Source of the DNA: Alphaproteobacteria bacterium
GTDB taxonomy: Bacteria > Pseudomonadota > Alphaproteobacteria > SMXP01
Direction of reading: 5' to 3'
Assembly: GCA_028280675.1 (NCBI GenBank)
Contig: JANQLI010000316.1
Location: 1-8,970 of the forward strand
Length of the DNA: 8,970 bases
Numbering within the stretch: the stretch's first letter is position 1; the number at the start of each line of letters is the position of its first letter. The translations under genes and the position numbers were made by a program. Under the pieces are notes generated by a model. It was not told where the DNA came from and did no database searches. It was given only the letters and a program-made list of their open reading frames with translations. Of this stretch, positions 1 through 5,699 are shown one piece after another.

Positions 1-493
1 CGTGCAGCGCTGGTTCGCGAAGGTTGTCGGCGATTTCAAACAAGGCGGGCGCTTCTCAATAGAAGGAAATGCGGACGGCGATATTGTCGTCTGCGAACCA
101 CCCAGACAATTGGCTCTTACTTGGGAGTTCGGGGGAAATATCAGTTGGGACAATATCACAATCCAACAACCAGACGAAGGCGCACTTTTGACGCTCGAAC
201 ATGAGCATCCGACAGACCCAAAAAGCCAAGCACATTGGGATCAGTATGGCCCCGGTGCGACCGGTGTAGGGTGGGAGTTGGCTATACTGGGGCTAGACAT
301 GCACCTATCTGGCGAAGGGTCATCGACCATCGAGGCCGGAGAAGCTTGGGCCGTGAGCGCGACAGGCAAGACCACATTGCGTGGATGGGCCGAAGCATGG
401 GGCAAGGCCCACACAGAGGCCGGAACAAACGCGCAGATCGCTATCGAGTCTGCAAAACGCACCGCTGCGTTCTACACCGGCGAGGAACAATGA
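1..493 (+). CDS. SRPBCC / AHSA1-like domain protein, 3' portion (5' end outside window)
   Basis: About 163 codons are visible, ending in TGA at 491-493. The sequence matches the AHSA1-like branch of the SRPBCC (START/Bet v 1-type) fold: a GDFKQGGRF segment near visible residue 10, then CEPPRQLALTWEF, LTLEHEHP, a HWDQYGPGATGVGWELA block, and a C-terminal tail with EAWGKAHTEAGT and RTAAFYTGE. Relatives normally begin with about 25-35 residues (a first strand and helix) before this point. The GTG at position 2 is therefore probably an internal valine codon, and the real start lies left of the window. The fold forms a hydrophobic cavity; family members include ligand-binding proteins, stress proteins and unassigned proteins, and nothing here identifies a ligand. 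No signal peptide can be assessed. The gene converges on lpxB and is unlikely to share its function or regulation. The family call is firm; the biological role is unknown. Confidence 0.85.
   Translation, partial: VQRWFAKVVGDFKQGGRFSIEGNADGDIVVCEPPRQLALTWEFGGNISWDNITIQQPDEGALLTLEHEHPTDPKSQAHWDQYGPGATGVGWELAILGLDMHLSGEGSSTIEAGEAWAVSATGKTTLRGWAEAWGKAHTEAGTNAQIAIESAKRTAAFYTGEEQ
454..471 (-). terminator. weak candidate intrinsic terminator for the lpx operon
   Basis: Read on the minus strand, about 33 bases past the lpxB stop codon, there is a 6-bp inverted repeat (AACGCA / TGCGTT) with a GCGG loop, ending in four T's. It lies inside the last codons of the convergent SRPBCC gene, so it may simply reflect coding sequence. 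The stem is short and the T-run poor, and no better terminator is visible between the two convergent genes. This is inference from shape only. Confidence 0.25.
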
Positions 494-503
494 ACGCCTT
501 CGA

Positions 504-1682
504 TTAAGATTCTATAATTGCAAGAATGGCTTGCGCGGTGCTGTCCGCAGCAGATGTATCATCGCGCACCAATTGGGTACGCACATCCTCAAAACGCGCC
601 AGTTGACTGTTCCGCCTCTCTTCATCCGCGAATAAAGGATAAAGGGCTTTACAAAGACGGTCCGGCACACAGTCATCTTGGGTGAATTCGGGTACGGCTT
701 CGCGGTTCAGAAGTATATTCACCAAGGTGATGTATGGGGCATAAATCAATCGCTTAAAGATGAAGGCTGTCAACGCTTCCACCTTATATCCAATCACCAT
801 CGGTGTTTTAGCCAGAGCGAGTTCTAATGAGACCGAACCGGACGCCGCGAGAGCCGCATTTGCTGCATCGAAGGCGGCAAATTTATCGATTTCATCAGAT
901 ACGATAACGCTATGAAGGGGCACGGCCGCAAAACGTTGCGTGACCTCATCTTTTAACCGTTCTGTCGTTGGGACAACCAACTGCAAATTTGGGAGTTTCT
1001 GATGCAATAGCATCACGGCCTCAAGAAAGCAGGGCGTCATATGTTTGAGTTCAGATCGGCGGCTGCCTGGCAAGAGACAAAGCAATGGCGCATCTTCAGG
1101 GATATGATGATCTGCACGAAATGCCGGTCCTTTGCCAAACTGATAAGGTCTTTCGGCAATGGGATGACCCACGAAGGTCGCGCCCATTCCCTCTTTAGTG
1201 AAATACTCTGGCTCAAAAGGAAAAAGCGTCAGAACGTGGTCAATGTAGCGGGCCATACTGCGAGCGCGCCATGGCCGTGAGGCCCAGACTTGCGGCGCGA
1301 CATATTTAATAATCTTCCCTTGATACCCCCGTTTCTTCAAGCGTTTTGCGATGGGATGATTAAAGCCCGAACTATCAATCAAAATAATGGCATCGGGCCG
1401 GGTCTCAAGGACATGAGCGACCACTTGATTCATATAACGGAGAAGTTTTGGAAGTTTACCAATGATTTGATTGATCCCCATAAGAGAAATCTCATCCATG
1501 GGGAACAGGCTTTTCAGACCTTGGGACTGCATATGCCCCCCACCAACACCCGTAAAAGAGATCGCATGATGGCTTTTGGCCTTGAGCTCCGCCATCACCT
1601 GCCCGCCTAAGACGTCGCCCGATGGTTCGCCGGCCACCAATGTCAGGTGGACGTTTTTATGCCCGTCTTCTGTCTTTGTCAT
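504..1682 (-). CDS. lpxB: Lipid-A-disaccharide synthase LpxB
   Basis: LpxB is a GT-B fold glycosyltransferase (family GT19) acting at the inner face of the inner membrane. It joins UDP-2,3-diacylglucosamine and lipid X (2,3-diacylglucosamine-1-phosphate) into the beta-1,6 tetraacyl disaccharide of lipid A, releasing UDP. The 392-residue protein is of normal length. Visible signatures are VAGEPSGD (residues 16-23) in the first Rossmann half, an ID motif whose Asp103 aligns with E. coli Asp98, YVAPQVWA (127-134), the phosphate-binding LLPGSR motif whose Arg208 aligns with E. coli Arg201, and ASGSVSLELA (280-289). The ATG overlaps the stop of lpxI as ATGA, and I see no clear Shine-Dalgarno before it, so translation is probably coupled to lpxI. 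LpxI makes one of its two substrates, lipid X. It is the last gene of the cluster and ends 10 bases from the convergent SRPBCC gene. No broken motifs are seen. Confidence 0.97.
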   Translation of the reverse strand: MTKTEDGHKNVHLTLVAGEPSGDVLGGQVMAELKAKSHHAISFTGVGGGHMQSQGLKSLFPMDEISLMGINQIIGKLPKLLRYMNQVVAHVLETRPDAIILIDSSGFNHPIAKRLKKRGYQGKIIKYVAPQVWASRPWRARSMARYIDHVLTLFPFEPEYFTKEGMGATFVGHPIAERPYQFGKGPAFRADHHIPEDAPLLCLLPGSRRSELKHMTPCFLEAVMLLHQKLPNLQLVVPTTERLKDEVTQRFAAVPLHSVIVSDEIDKFAAFDAANAALAASGSVSLELALAKTPMVIGYKVEALTAFIFKRLIYAPYITLVNILLNREAVPEFTQDDCVPDRLCKALYPLFADEERRNSQLARFEDVRTQLVRDDTSAADSTAQAILAIIES

Positions 1683-2557
1683 GCCGGGACGGGCTGCGGA
1701 TCGGCGGAAATGCCGACGACAAACAACCCCAATTCATCAGCAAGCTCAATGACATGTTGCTGATCGAGCACCAATGCGCCTCCCGCTGCAACAGCCACCC
1801 CCGCCAGTCCCGCATCCGCAGCGCGTTGGATCGTTTGAACGCCTATGGTTGGCAAATCAACACGGCGTTCCTGACCGGGTTTGGGCATTTTCAGCAAAAC
1901 ACCGCGGCGGGCCTCGGCTGTGCCACGCAGATCAGTCGAAATTGCTGCACACCGCTTGAGCATTTCATCGGTGCCTTCCACCGCTTCAACAGCAAGGACA
2001 AGTTGATTACAAATTACTGCGCCTTGCCCAATGTCGAGAGCGCCGATGTCGGTCACAACCGATTTTGCGCGTTCAATATCAGCGAGGTCACTTTCACTTG
2101 GATGGTGGCGGCCCTGCGGCCCTTCTGAGATCAGCAGATGCGCCAACACATCATCCGCGCCGACAACCTTCAGGCCATCTTCTTCTAGGCTTTTCACCAC
2201 TACACTTAACAGCGCATCGTCTCCGCGGCGGGCCGCACCAAGAAGCTGAGGCAATAATTTGGTGGCGCGCCAATCGAGTTTGAGTTTTTTTAAATCAGGA
2301 CGCCGCACATGTCCCGCCATGACAACCTGGGTGCAGCCTTTGTCTTTCAGCGTCTCAGCGGTTTTTCCCAAAGCTCCTAAGTGGGTCCAACCATAGGTAT
2401 AAGATTTGTAATCTTTCTCTTCGGCAAACCCATCTAAAAGCAAGACATGATAAGGACGCCCCTCTGCATGACACGATTCTGTCAAGAGAAGAGGTAAGCG
2501 GCCCCCACCGGCAACAATACCAAGCTTATCAATGCTTCCATGTTTGTGTTCGGACAT
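1679..2557 (-). CDS. lpxI: UDP-2,3-diacylglucosamine diphosphatase LpxI (DUF1009 type)
   Basis: LpxI hydrolyses UDP-2,3-diacylglucosamine to lipid X and UMP. It is the alphaproteobacterial replacement for LpxH, was characterised in Caulobacter, and is unrelated to the metallophosphoesterase LpxH. The 292-residue protein shows the family signatures: an N-terminal KLGIVAGGGRLPLLL (11-25), a central HLGALGKTAETLK segment (59-71), VVMAGHVRRPDL (78-89), and the conserved C-terminal block RRVDLPTIG (231-239) followed by GLAGVAVAAGGAL. Asp234 in this block probably corresponds to the functionally important Asp225 of Caulobacter LpxI; that alignment is from memory. There is no signal peptide or membrane segment, which fits a cytoplasmic, membrane-associated enzyme. 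The start ATG at 2555-2557 places the conserved N-terminus correctly and follows lpxA by 32 bases with only a weak GAG-type ribosome site. The stop overlaps the lpxB start, matching consecutive steps of the pathway. No lpxH-like gene is visible here. Confidence 0.95.
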   Translation of the reverse strand: MSEHKHGSIDKLGIVAGGGRLPLLLTESCHAEGRPYHVLLLDGFAEEKDYKSYTYGWTHLGALGKTAETLKDKGCTQVVMAGHVRRPDLKKLKLDWRATKLLPQLLGAARRGDDALLSVVVKSLEEDGLKVVGADDVLAHLLISEGPQGRHHPSESDLADIERAKSVVTDIGALDIGQGAVICNQLVLAVEAVEGTDEMLKRCAAISTDLRGTAEARRGVLLKMPKPGQERRVDLPTIGVQTIQRAADAGLAGVAVAAGGALVLDQQHVIELADELGLFVVGISADPQPVPA

Positions 2558-2589
2558 TGCGTGTGCTCGATCTCTTTCACAAACCGCTT

Positions 2590-3390
2590 CTAACGCGATG
2601 GATCAAAGGCAGGTTGGCAGATATTCCGCGCCGAATCCGCTTTGATAAAGCCAATAATATCCATCACTGCATCATTCTCAGCGAATTGTTCTTCGACATC
2701 TTCAATACGTTCTTGGAACGTGCCTTCCCATGCAAAGAGCAAACGATAGGCATTGCGCAAATCGTGAATCATATCGCGGTCCATGCCACGCCGTTTCATC
2801 CCGACAATGTTCAATCCGCCCAGGGTTGCATTTACACCATATGCCGATCCATAGGGAATAAGATCATTTACGACAGCAGAGGCCCCACCAATAAAAGCAT
2901 AAGAGCCCACACGTGTGTGCTGGTGGACACCGGCTAACCCGCCGATCATGACATAATCACCAAGAGTGACATGCCCTCCCAAAGTTGCATTATTGGCGAA
3001 GACCACATTATTACCGACAATACAATCGTGCGCGACATGGGCCCCAACCATAAAAAGGCCATTGTCGCCAATCACCGTCTCACCCCGGCCGACTCCCGTT
3101 CCAGGATGCATCGTGACGTGCTCGCGGATAACATTGTTTTTGCCAATGATCAGCTTGACTTCTTCGCCTTGATATTTCAAATCCTGCGGCGGATGGCCGA
3201 TCGAGGCAAAAGGGTAAATCTTTGTATTCTCACCAATGACCGTCAGACCACGAATGACAACATGGGACTCAATCATCACACCATCAGCAATTTTTGCACG
3301 CGGGCCGATCACGCTATAAGGCCCCACACTCACACCCTGTCCGATCTCTGCCGCATCATGTATGATCGCTGTTGGATGAATAGTTGACAT
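2590..3390 (-). CDS. lpxA: UDP-N-acetylglucosamine O-acyltransferase LpxA
   Basis: LpxA transfers a 3-hydroxyacyl chain from acyl carrier protein to the 3-position of UDP-GlcNAc, the first step of lipid A synthesis, in the cytoplasm as a trimer. The 266-residue protein begins MSTIHPTAIIHDAA, exactly like the family, and is built of hexapeptide repeats forming a left-handed beta-helix (residues about 1-185), then a C-terminal helical domain starting near GLNIVGMKRRG. The AHVAHDC motif (117-123) carries His121, equivalent to the catalytic His125 of E. coli, and His118, equivalent to His122. VHQH (155-158) aligns with the E. coli VHQF site. Gly169 falls at the acyl-chain ruler position (E. coli Gly173), where glycine accommodates long chains of about C14; the chain length is inferred. 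A purine-rich leader (GGGGGCAAAGGGCA) fills the 14 bases after fabZ and supplies the ribosome site. Confidence 0.97.
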   Translation of the reverse strand: MSTIHPTAIIHDAAEIGQGVSVGPYSVIGPRAKIADGVMIESHVVIRGLTVIGENTKIYPFASIGHPPQDLKYQGEEVKLIIGKNNVIREHVTMHPGTGVGRGETVIGDNGLFMVGAHVAHDCIVGNNVVFANNATLGGHVTLGDYVMIGGLAGVHQHTRVGSYAFIGGASAVVNDLIPYGSAYGVNATLGGLNIVGMKRRGMDRDMIHDLRNAYRLLFAWEGTFQERIEDVEEQFAENDAVMDIIGFIKADSARNICQPAFDPSR

Positions 3391-3404
3391 TGCCCTTTGC
3401 CCCC

Positions 3405-3866
3405 TTAGTTTTCGTCAAGCGCCATCGCAGAAATATCTGCTTCCGCAGCGATTTCACCGTCCACCGTCGCTTTGCCCGTAAACTTCCATAAGGGCCCGCG
3501 GGACTTGACGAACTCCATATGCAATTCAAGAACATCACCAGGAACCACTGACCGGCGGAACTTCACTTTATCCATCGCGCCGAAGAACGCAATTTTACCA
3601 TCCGTCTCAACATGGGGGGCGTGTTTTGCTAAAGCGATAGAAGTTTGCGCCATAGCCTCAATGATTAAAACACCGGGCATGACAGGCTGGCCAGGAAAGT
3701 GGCCTTGAAAAAAATCTTCATTTATTGAAACATTTTTTATGCCAATCGCATGCTTGCCTGCTTCAATGATTTTGAGTTTATCAATCAACAAAAAAGGATA
3801 CCGGTGAGGCAGCAATTCCATAAGACGCACCACGTCTAAAATTTCCACTGCATCCTGGTTTGTCAT
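3405..3866 (-). CDS. fabZ: 3-hydroxyacyl-[acyl-carrier-protein] dehydratase FabZ
   Basis: FabZ dehydrates 3-hydroxyacyl-ACP to trans-2-enoyl-ACP in type II fatty acid elongation, in the cytoplasm. The 153-residue protein has the single hot-dog fold with the family signatures LLPHRYPFLLIDK (residues 18-30), GHFPGQPVMPGVL (55-67) and IIEAMAQ (68-74). The catalytic pair is His56 and Glu70, with the usual spacing of 14. C-terminal strands (VVPGDVLELHMEFVKSRG, then GKATVDGEIAAEADI) are intact. It sits 18 bases after lpxD and 14 bases before lpxA, the usual lpxD-fabZ-lpxA arrangement. FabZ consumes the same 3-hydroxyacyl-ACP pool that LpxA and LpxD use, so co-transcription helps balance phospholipid and lipopolysaccharide. 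The ribosome site before the ATG is weak (a GAG about 10 bases upstream). Nothing unusual is seen. Confidence 0.96.
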   Translation of the reverse strand: MTNQDAVEILDVVRLMELLPHRYPFLLIDKLKIIEAGKHAIGIKNVSINEDFFQGHFPGQPVMPGVLIIEAMAQTSIALAKHAPHVETDGKIAFFGAMDKVKFRRSVVPGDVLELHMEFVKSRGPLWKFTGKATVDGEIAAEADISAMALDEN

Positions 3867-3884
3867 AACTTGATCTCACACTTC

Positions 3885-4919
3885 TTAATTTTGAGGCTTA
3901 CTCTTGCGCCGTGTCAACTTAGCGATCTCAACCATCTCGCGTTTCCATTCCCGCTCTGGCCGCGCAGGGTTGCCACCATACTTTCCAGGCTTGAGAAGAT
4001 CTTTCAGCACCGTCCCGCGCGCCAACACCGTTACATCATCAGCGATGGTGATATGATCTGACACGCCCACCTTTCCAGCCAATACGACACGGTCCCCCAA
4101 CGTGACACTTCCCGAGAGGCCGACCATGGTGACCAGAATACAATCCTGCCCAATGGTGCAATTATGGGCGATGTGAACCAAATTATCGATTTTTGTGCCA
4201 GCGCCAATGACGGTATCATCTGCAGCGCCGCGATCGATGGTGGTGTTCGCACCAATTTCCACATTGTCCTGAATAATCACGCGGCCCAATTGCGGAATCT
4301 TCGTGTGTCCTTCGGCATCCGACGTATAGCCAAAGCCATCCTGACCAATCTGCGTTCCTGAGTGAATACGAACATTATCGCCTAACAATGAATGGCTCAG
4401 CGTCACATTGGGCGCAATCATACAGTTCCGACCGACTTTCACACCATGCCCCACGACCGTGTTCGCCCCGATGGCGGTCTGCGCCCCGATCTCCACTCCT
4501 GCACCGATGACGGCACCGGGCGCGACTGACACCCCTGACGCGAGCTTTGCCGAGGGATCAAGAATGGCGGAAGGATGTACACCGGAACCGTTCGTATGCG
4601 ACTGATGCATGTCTTGCGCAATAAGAGCATATGCTTTTTGTGGATTCTGCACAAAAATCAACGCCATTTGCTGAGGCGCCGCATCAAGCAGAGCGCGATC
4701 GGCAATGAAACATGCGCCAGCTTGAGAAGTCTCGAATTGGTCTCTGTAGGCGTTAGACGCAAGAAAACTGAGATGATCAGATTTTGCCCCCTGCAAAGGA
4801 GCTATGGAAGAAATTGTAAGCTGCGGATCATGATCTGTCATCAGCTCTCCGCCCACACGCTCAACAATATCGCGCAGGCTCAAGGGTTCAGATTGTGTGT
4901 AGAATCGAGAATCTGCCAT
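3885..4919 (-). CDS. lpxD: UDP-3-O-acylglucosamine N-acyltransferase LpxD (start uncertain)
   Basis: LpxD adds a 3-hydroxyacyl chain from ACP to the 2-amino group of UDP-3-O-acyl-glucosamine, the step after LpxC deacetylation, as a cytoplasmic trimer. Counting from the ATG at 4917-4919 (344 residues), there is an N-terminal uridine-binding domain (about 1-105), a long hexapeptide-repeat beta-helix (about 112-305), and a C-terminal basic helix ending in TRRKSKPQN. HIAHN (249-253) contains His252, equivalent to catalytic His239 of E. coli; GFGY (195-198) and DRGAADDT (229-236) are also family blocks. I prefer this ATG because MADSRFY matches where relatives begin. An in-frame GTG at 4953-4955 would give 356 residues but lies in a hairpin without a ribosome site. 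An AGGAGG lies 17 bases before the ATG, which is unusually far. The neighbours are ompH upstream (a long gap) and fabZ 18 bases downstream. Confidence 0.95.
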   Translation of the reverse strand: MADSRFYTQSEPLSLRDIVERVGGELMTDHDPQLTISSIAPLQGAKSDHLSFLASNAYRDQFETSQAGACFIADRALLDAAPQQMALIFVQNPQKAYALIAQDMHQSHTNGSGVHPSAILDPSAKLASGVSVAPGAVIGAGVEIGAQTAIGANTVVGHGVKVGRNCMIAPNVTLSHSLLGDNVRIHSGTQIGQDGFGYTSDAEGHTKIPQLGRVIIQDNVEIGANTTIDRGAADDTVIGAGTKIDNLVHIAHNCTIGQDCILVTMVGLSGSVTLGDRVVLAGKVGVSDHITIADDVTVLARGTVLKDLLKPGKYGGNPARPEREWKREMVEIAKLTRRKSKPQN

Positions 4920-4936
4920 TTGGCAGTTAATGTAGG

Positions 4937-4943
4937 CCTCCTC
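4937..4943 (-). promoter_or_regulatory. lpxD: strong Shine-Dalgarno (GAGGAGG) before lpxD
   Basis: This is the best ribosome-binding sequence I noticed in the window. It lies 17 bases upstream of the ATG favoured by homology (4917-4919), 5 bases upstream of an in-frame ATT codon (4929-4931), and 10 bases downstream, in transcript order, of the in-frame GTG at 4953-4955. It rules against the GTG start. It leaves either an ATG with long spacing or a rare ATT start. Confidence 0.6.
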
Positions 4944-4944
4944 G

Positions 4945-4964
4945 AAAAAAGCCACAAGGGCTTT
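4945..4964 (-). terminator. terminator-like hairpin in the ompH-lpxD leader (possible attenuator)
   Basis: In transcript (minus) direction the bases AAAGCC, a CTTGT loop and GGCTTT form a 6-bp hairpin, and the T-run continues to six T's at 4950-4945. This is the layout of a weak intrinsic terminator placed immediately before the lpxD ribosome site. The stem has only three G-C pairs, so full termination is unlikely; partial attenuation between the bamA-ompH and lpxD-lpxB parts is conceivable. Inferred from sequence shape only. Confidence 0.35.
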
Positions 4965-4973
4965 CAGAAGAGC

Positions 4974-5014
4974 CGTAAAGGAATGAAATAACGTTTTGTT
5001 TCAATTCCTTTACG
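4974..5014 (-). repeat. long inverted repeat between ompH and lpxD
   Basis: A perfect 11-bp inverted repeat (CGTAAAGGAAT at 4974-4984, its complement at 5004-5014) continues inward for seven more pairs after a single bulged base at 5003, including one G-T pair, leaving a 4-base loop. In RNA this would be an 18-bp hairpin. No T-run follows it on either strand, so it does not look like a classical terminator. It could act as an RNA-stability or processing element, a pause site, or an operator. It starts 33 bases past the ompH stop. The repeat is seen directly; its role is unknown. Confidence 0.75.
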
Positions 5015-5046
5015 CTGCAGAAAAGAAATTACGAAAAAGCTTTGGA

Positions 5047-5694
5047 TCATTCCGATTTGGCCTGAGCCGCTTCTACAGCTTTCTTCTGGGCCTCAATAAG
5101 CATCTCGCGCGTCACATGCACAAATTCAACTGAAGGCGTAGAATCGTTAAGCCTCTTCATCACCTCAGGCGTTATATTAACATCAGGTGATGCGAACATA
5201 AGTTGAGACGCATCAAGCATTATTGTCGGTTGATGTTTCTTTATCATATCATTGATGATGGGTTTTAATGCATTAGCAATTAAGGACCTGCCTCTATTCA
5301 ATGAGGCATCCAATTCTTGTTGCTTTTGCTGTTGTAATACTTGGTATTGAGCAACGCGCTGATTAAACTTTTTTGCGCGCTCTTCAAATACTTCCGGAGC
5401 GTAAAGACCCGATTCAGATGCGCTCTTTAGCTCACCTTCTTCTTTTTTTATAGCATTCGCTTCTTTACTAAGTTCCTCTGCAATTTTTTTCTGCAGTTCC
5501 ACATAATCTTCATTTAGTTTTTTCGCTGCATCAGAAGCTGCAAAAAAAGCTGCTTCACTAATGACAACGATTTTATGTCCTTCTTCAGCCTTTGCAGAAT
5601 CTAGCGACGTGAAAGACGCACACGCAATAACAAAGGCAAAAAGAAAGTGGCCAAGGAAACCTTGGCCAAAAGTGTTTTTAAGTGTTGTCGTCAT
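5047..5694 (-). CDS. skp: OmpH/Skp-family periplasmic chaperone
   Basis: Skp/OmpH proteins are trimeric periplasmic holdase chaperones with coiled-coil arms that grip unfolded outer-membrane proteins and deliver them to the BAM complex. The 215-residue protein has a signal peptide with a basic start (Lys6), a hydrophobic core at about 13-27 (FLGHFLFAFVIACAS) and a probable cleavage site after SAKA (residues 33-36). The mature part has the family's opening strand (KIVVISEAAFF), then a long, charged, Gln/Lys/Glu-rich helical stretch (about 55-145) suited to the coiled-coil arms, then the returning body strand around QPTIMLDASQLMF and a basic, Ala-rich C-terminal helix. It starts 5 bases after bamA, so the two are co-transcribed and probably translationally coupled. 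Base composition is clearly AT-richer than its neighbours (30-42 % GC in lines counted by hand versus 48-53 % in bamA). Family sequences diverge strongly, so the call rests on architecture and position. Confidence 0.92.
   Translation of the reverse strand: MTTTLKNTFGQGFLGHFLFAFVIACASFTSLDSAKAEEGHKIVVISEAAFFAASDAAKKLNEDYVELQKKIAEELSKEANAIKKEEGELKSASESGLYAPEVFEERAKKFNQRVAQYQVLQQQKQQELDASLNRGRSLIANALKPIINDMIKKHQPTIMLDASQLMFASPDVNITPEVMKRLNDSTPSVEFVHVTREMLIEAQKKAVEAAQAKSE
5638..5668 (-). other. hairpin with T-rich tail inside the ompH signal-peptide codons
   Basis: A perfect 9-bp inverted repeat (TGGCCAAGG, a 3-base loop, CCTTGGCCA; 5648-5668) lies 27 to 47 bases into ompH. In transcript direction it is followed at once by CTTTCTTTTT (5647-5638). 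This resembles an intrinsic terminator located within a coding region. It encodes part of FGQGFLGHFL, so codon constraints may partly explain it. The structure is seen directly; any effect on ompH expression is inference. Confidence 0.45.
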
Positions 5695-5699
5695 AGATT

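Noticed and set aside
2..4. GTG at the left edge as the start of the SRPBCC gene
   Set aside because: The domain would lack its first strand and helix. The frame is open to the window edge, so the start is probably outside the window.
1359..1376. LpxB has IDSSGFN where E. coli has IDAPDFN, suggesting loss of an acidic residue
   Set aside because: Counting the E. coli sequence shows the important Asp98 is the Asp after Ile, which is kept here as Asp103. A Gly at the later position is, as I recall, common in alphaproteobacterial LpxB.
1622..2128. Plus-strand open frame of about 168 codons opposite the lpxB start and lpxI
   Set aside because: It overlaps two real genes with intact motifs, and its translation looks like low-meaning antisense sequence.
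2557..3387. Plus-strand open frames (2557-2937 and 2971-3387) opposite lpxA
   Set aside because: Both are antisense to the hexapeptide-repeat coding sequence of lpxA. No recognisable domain or ribosome site supports them.
2590..4919. Search for tandem DNA repeats matching the hexapeptide repeats of LpxA and LpxD
   Set aside because: The periodicity exists at protein level only ([I/V]G-type hexapeptides). The DNA units are diverged and do not form true sequence repeats.
4980..5010. Possible sigma-70 promoter for lpxD (TTGAAA on the minus strand near 5003)
   Set aside because: No acceptable -10 box lies 16-19 bases downstream, and the sequence is already accounted for by the inverted repeat.
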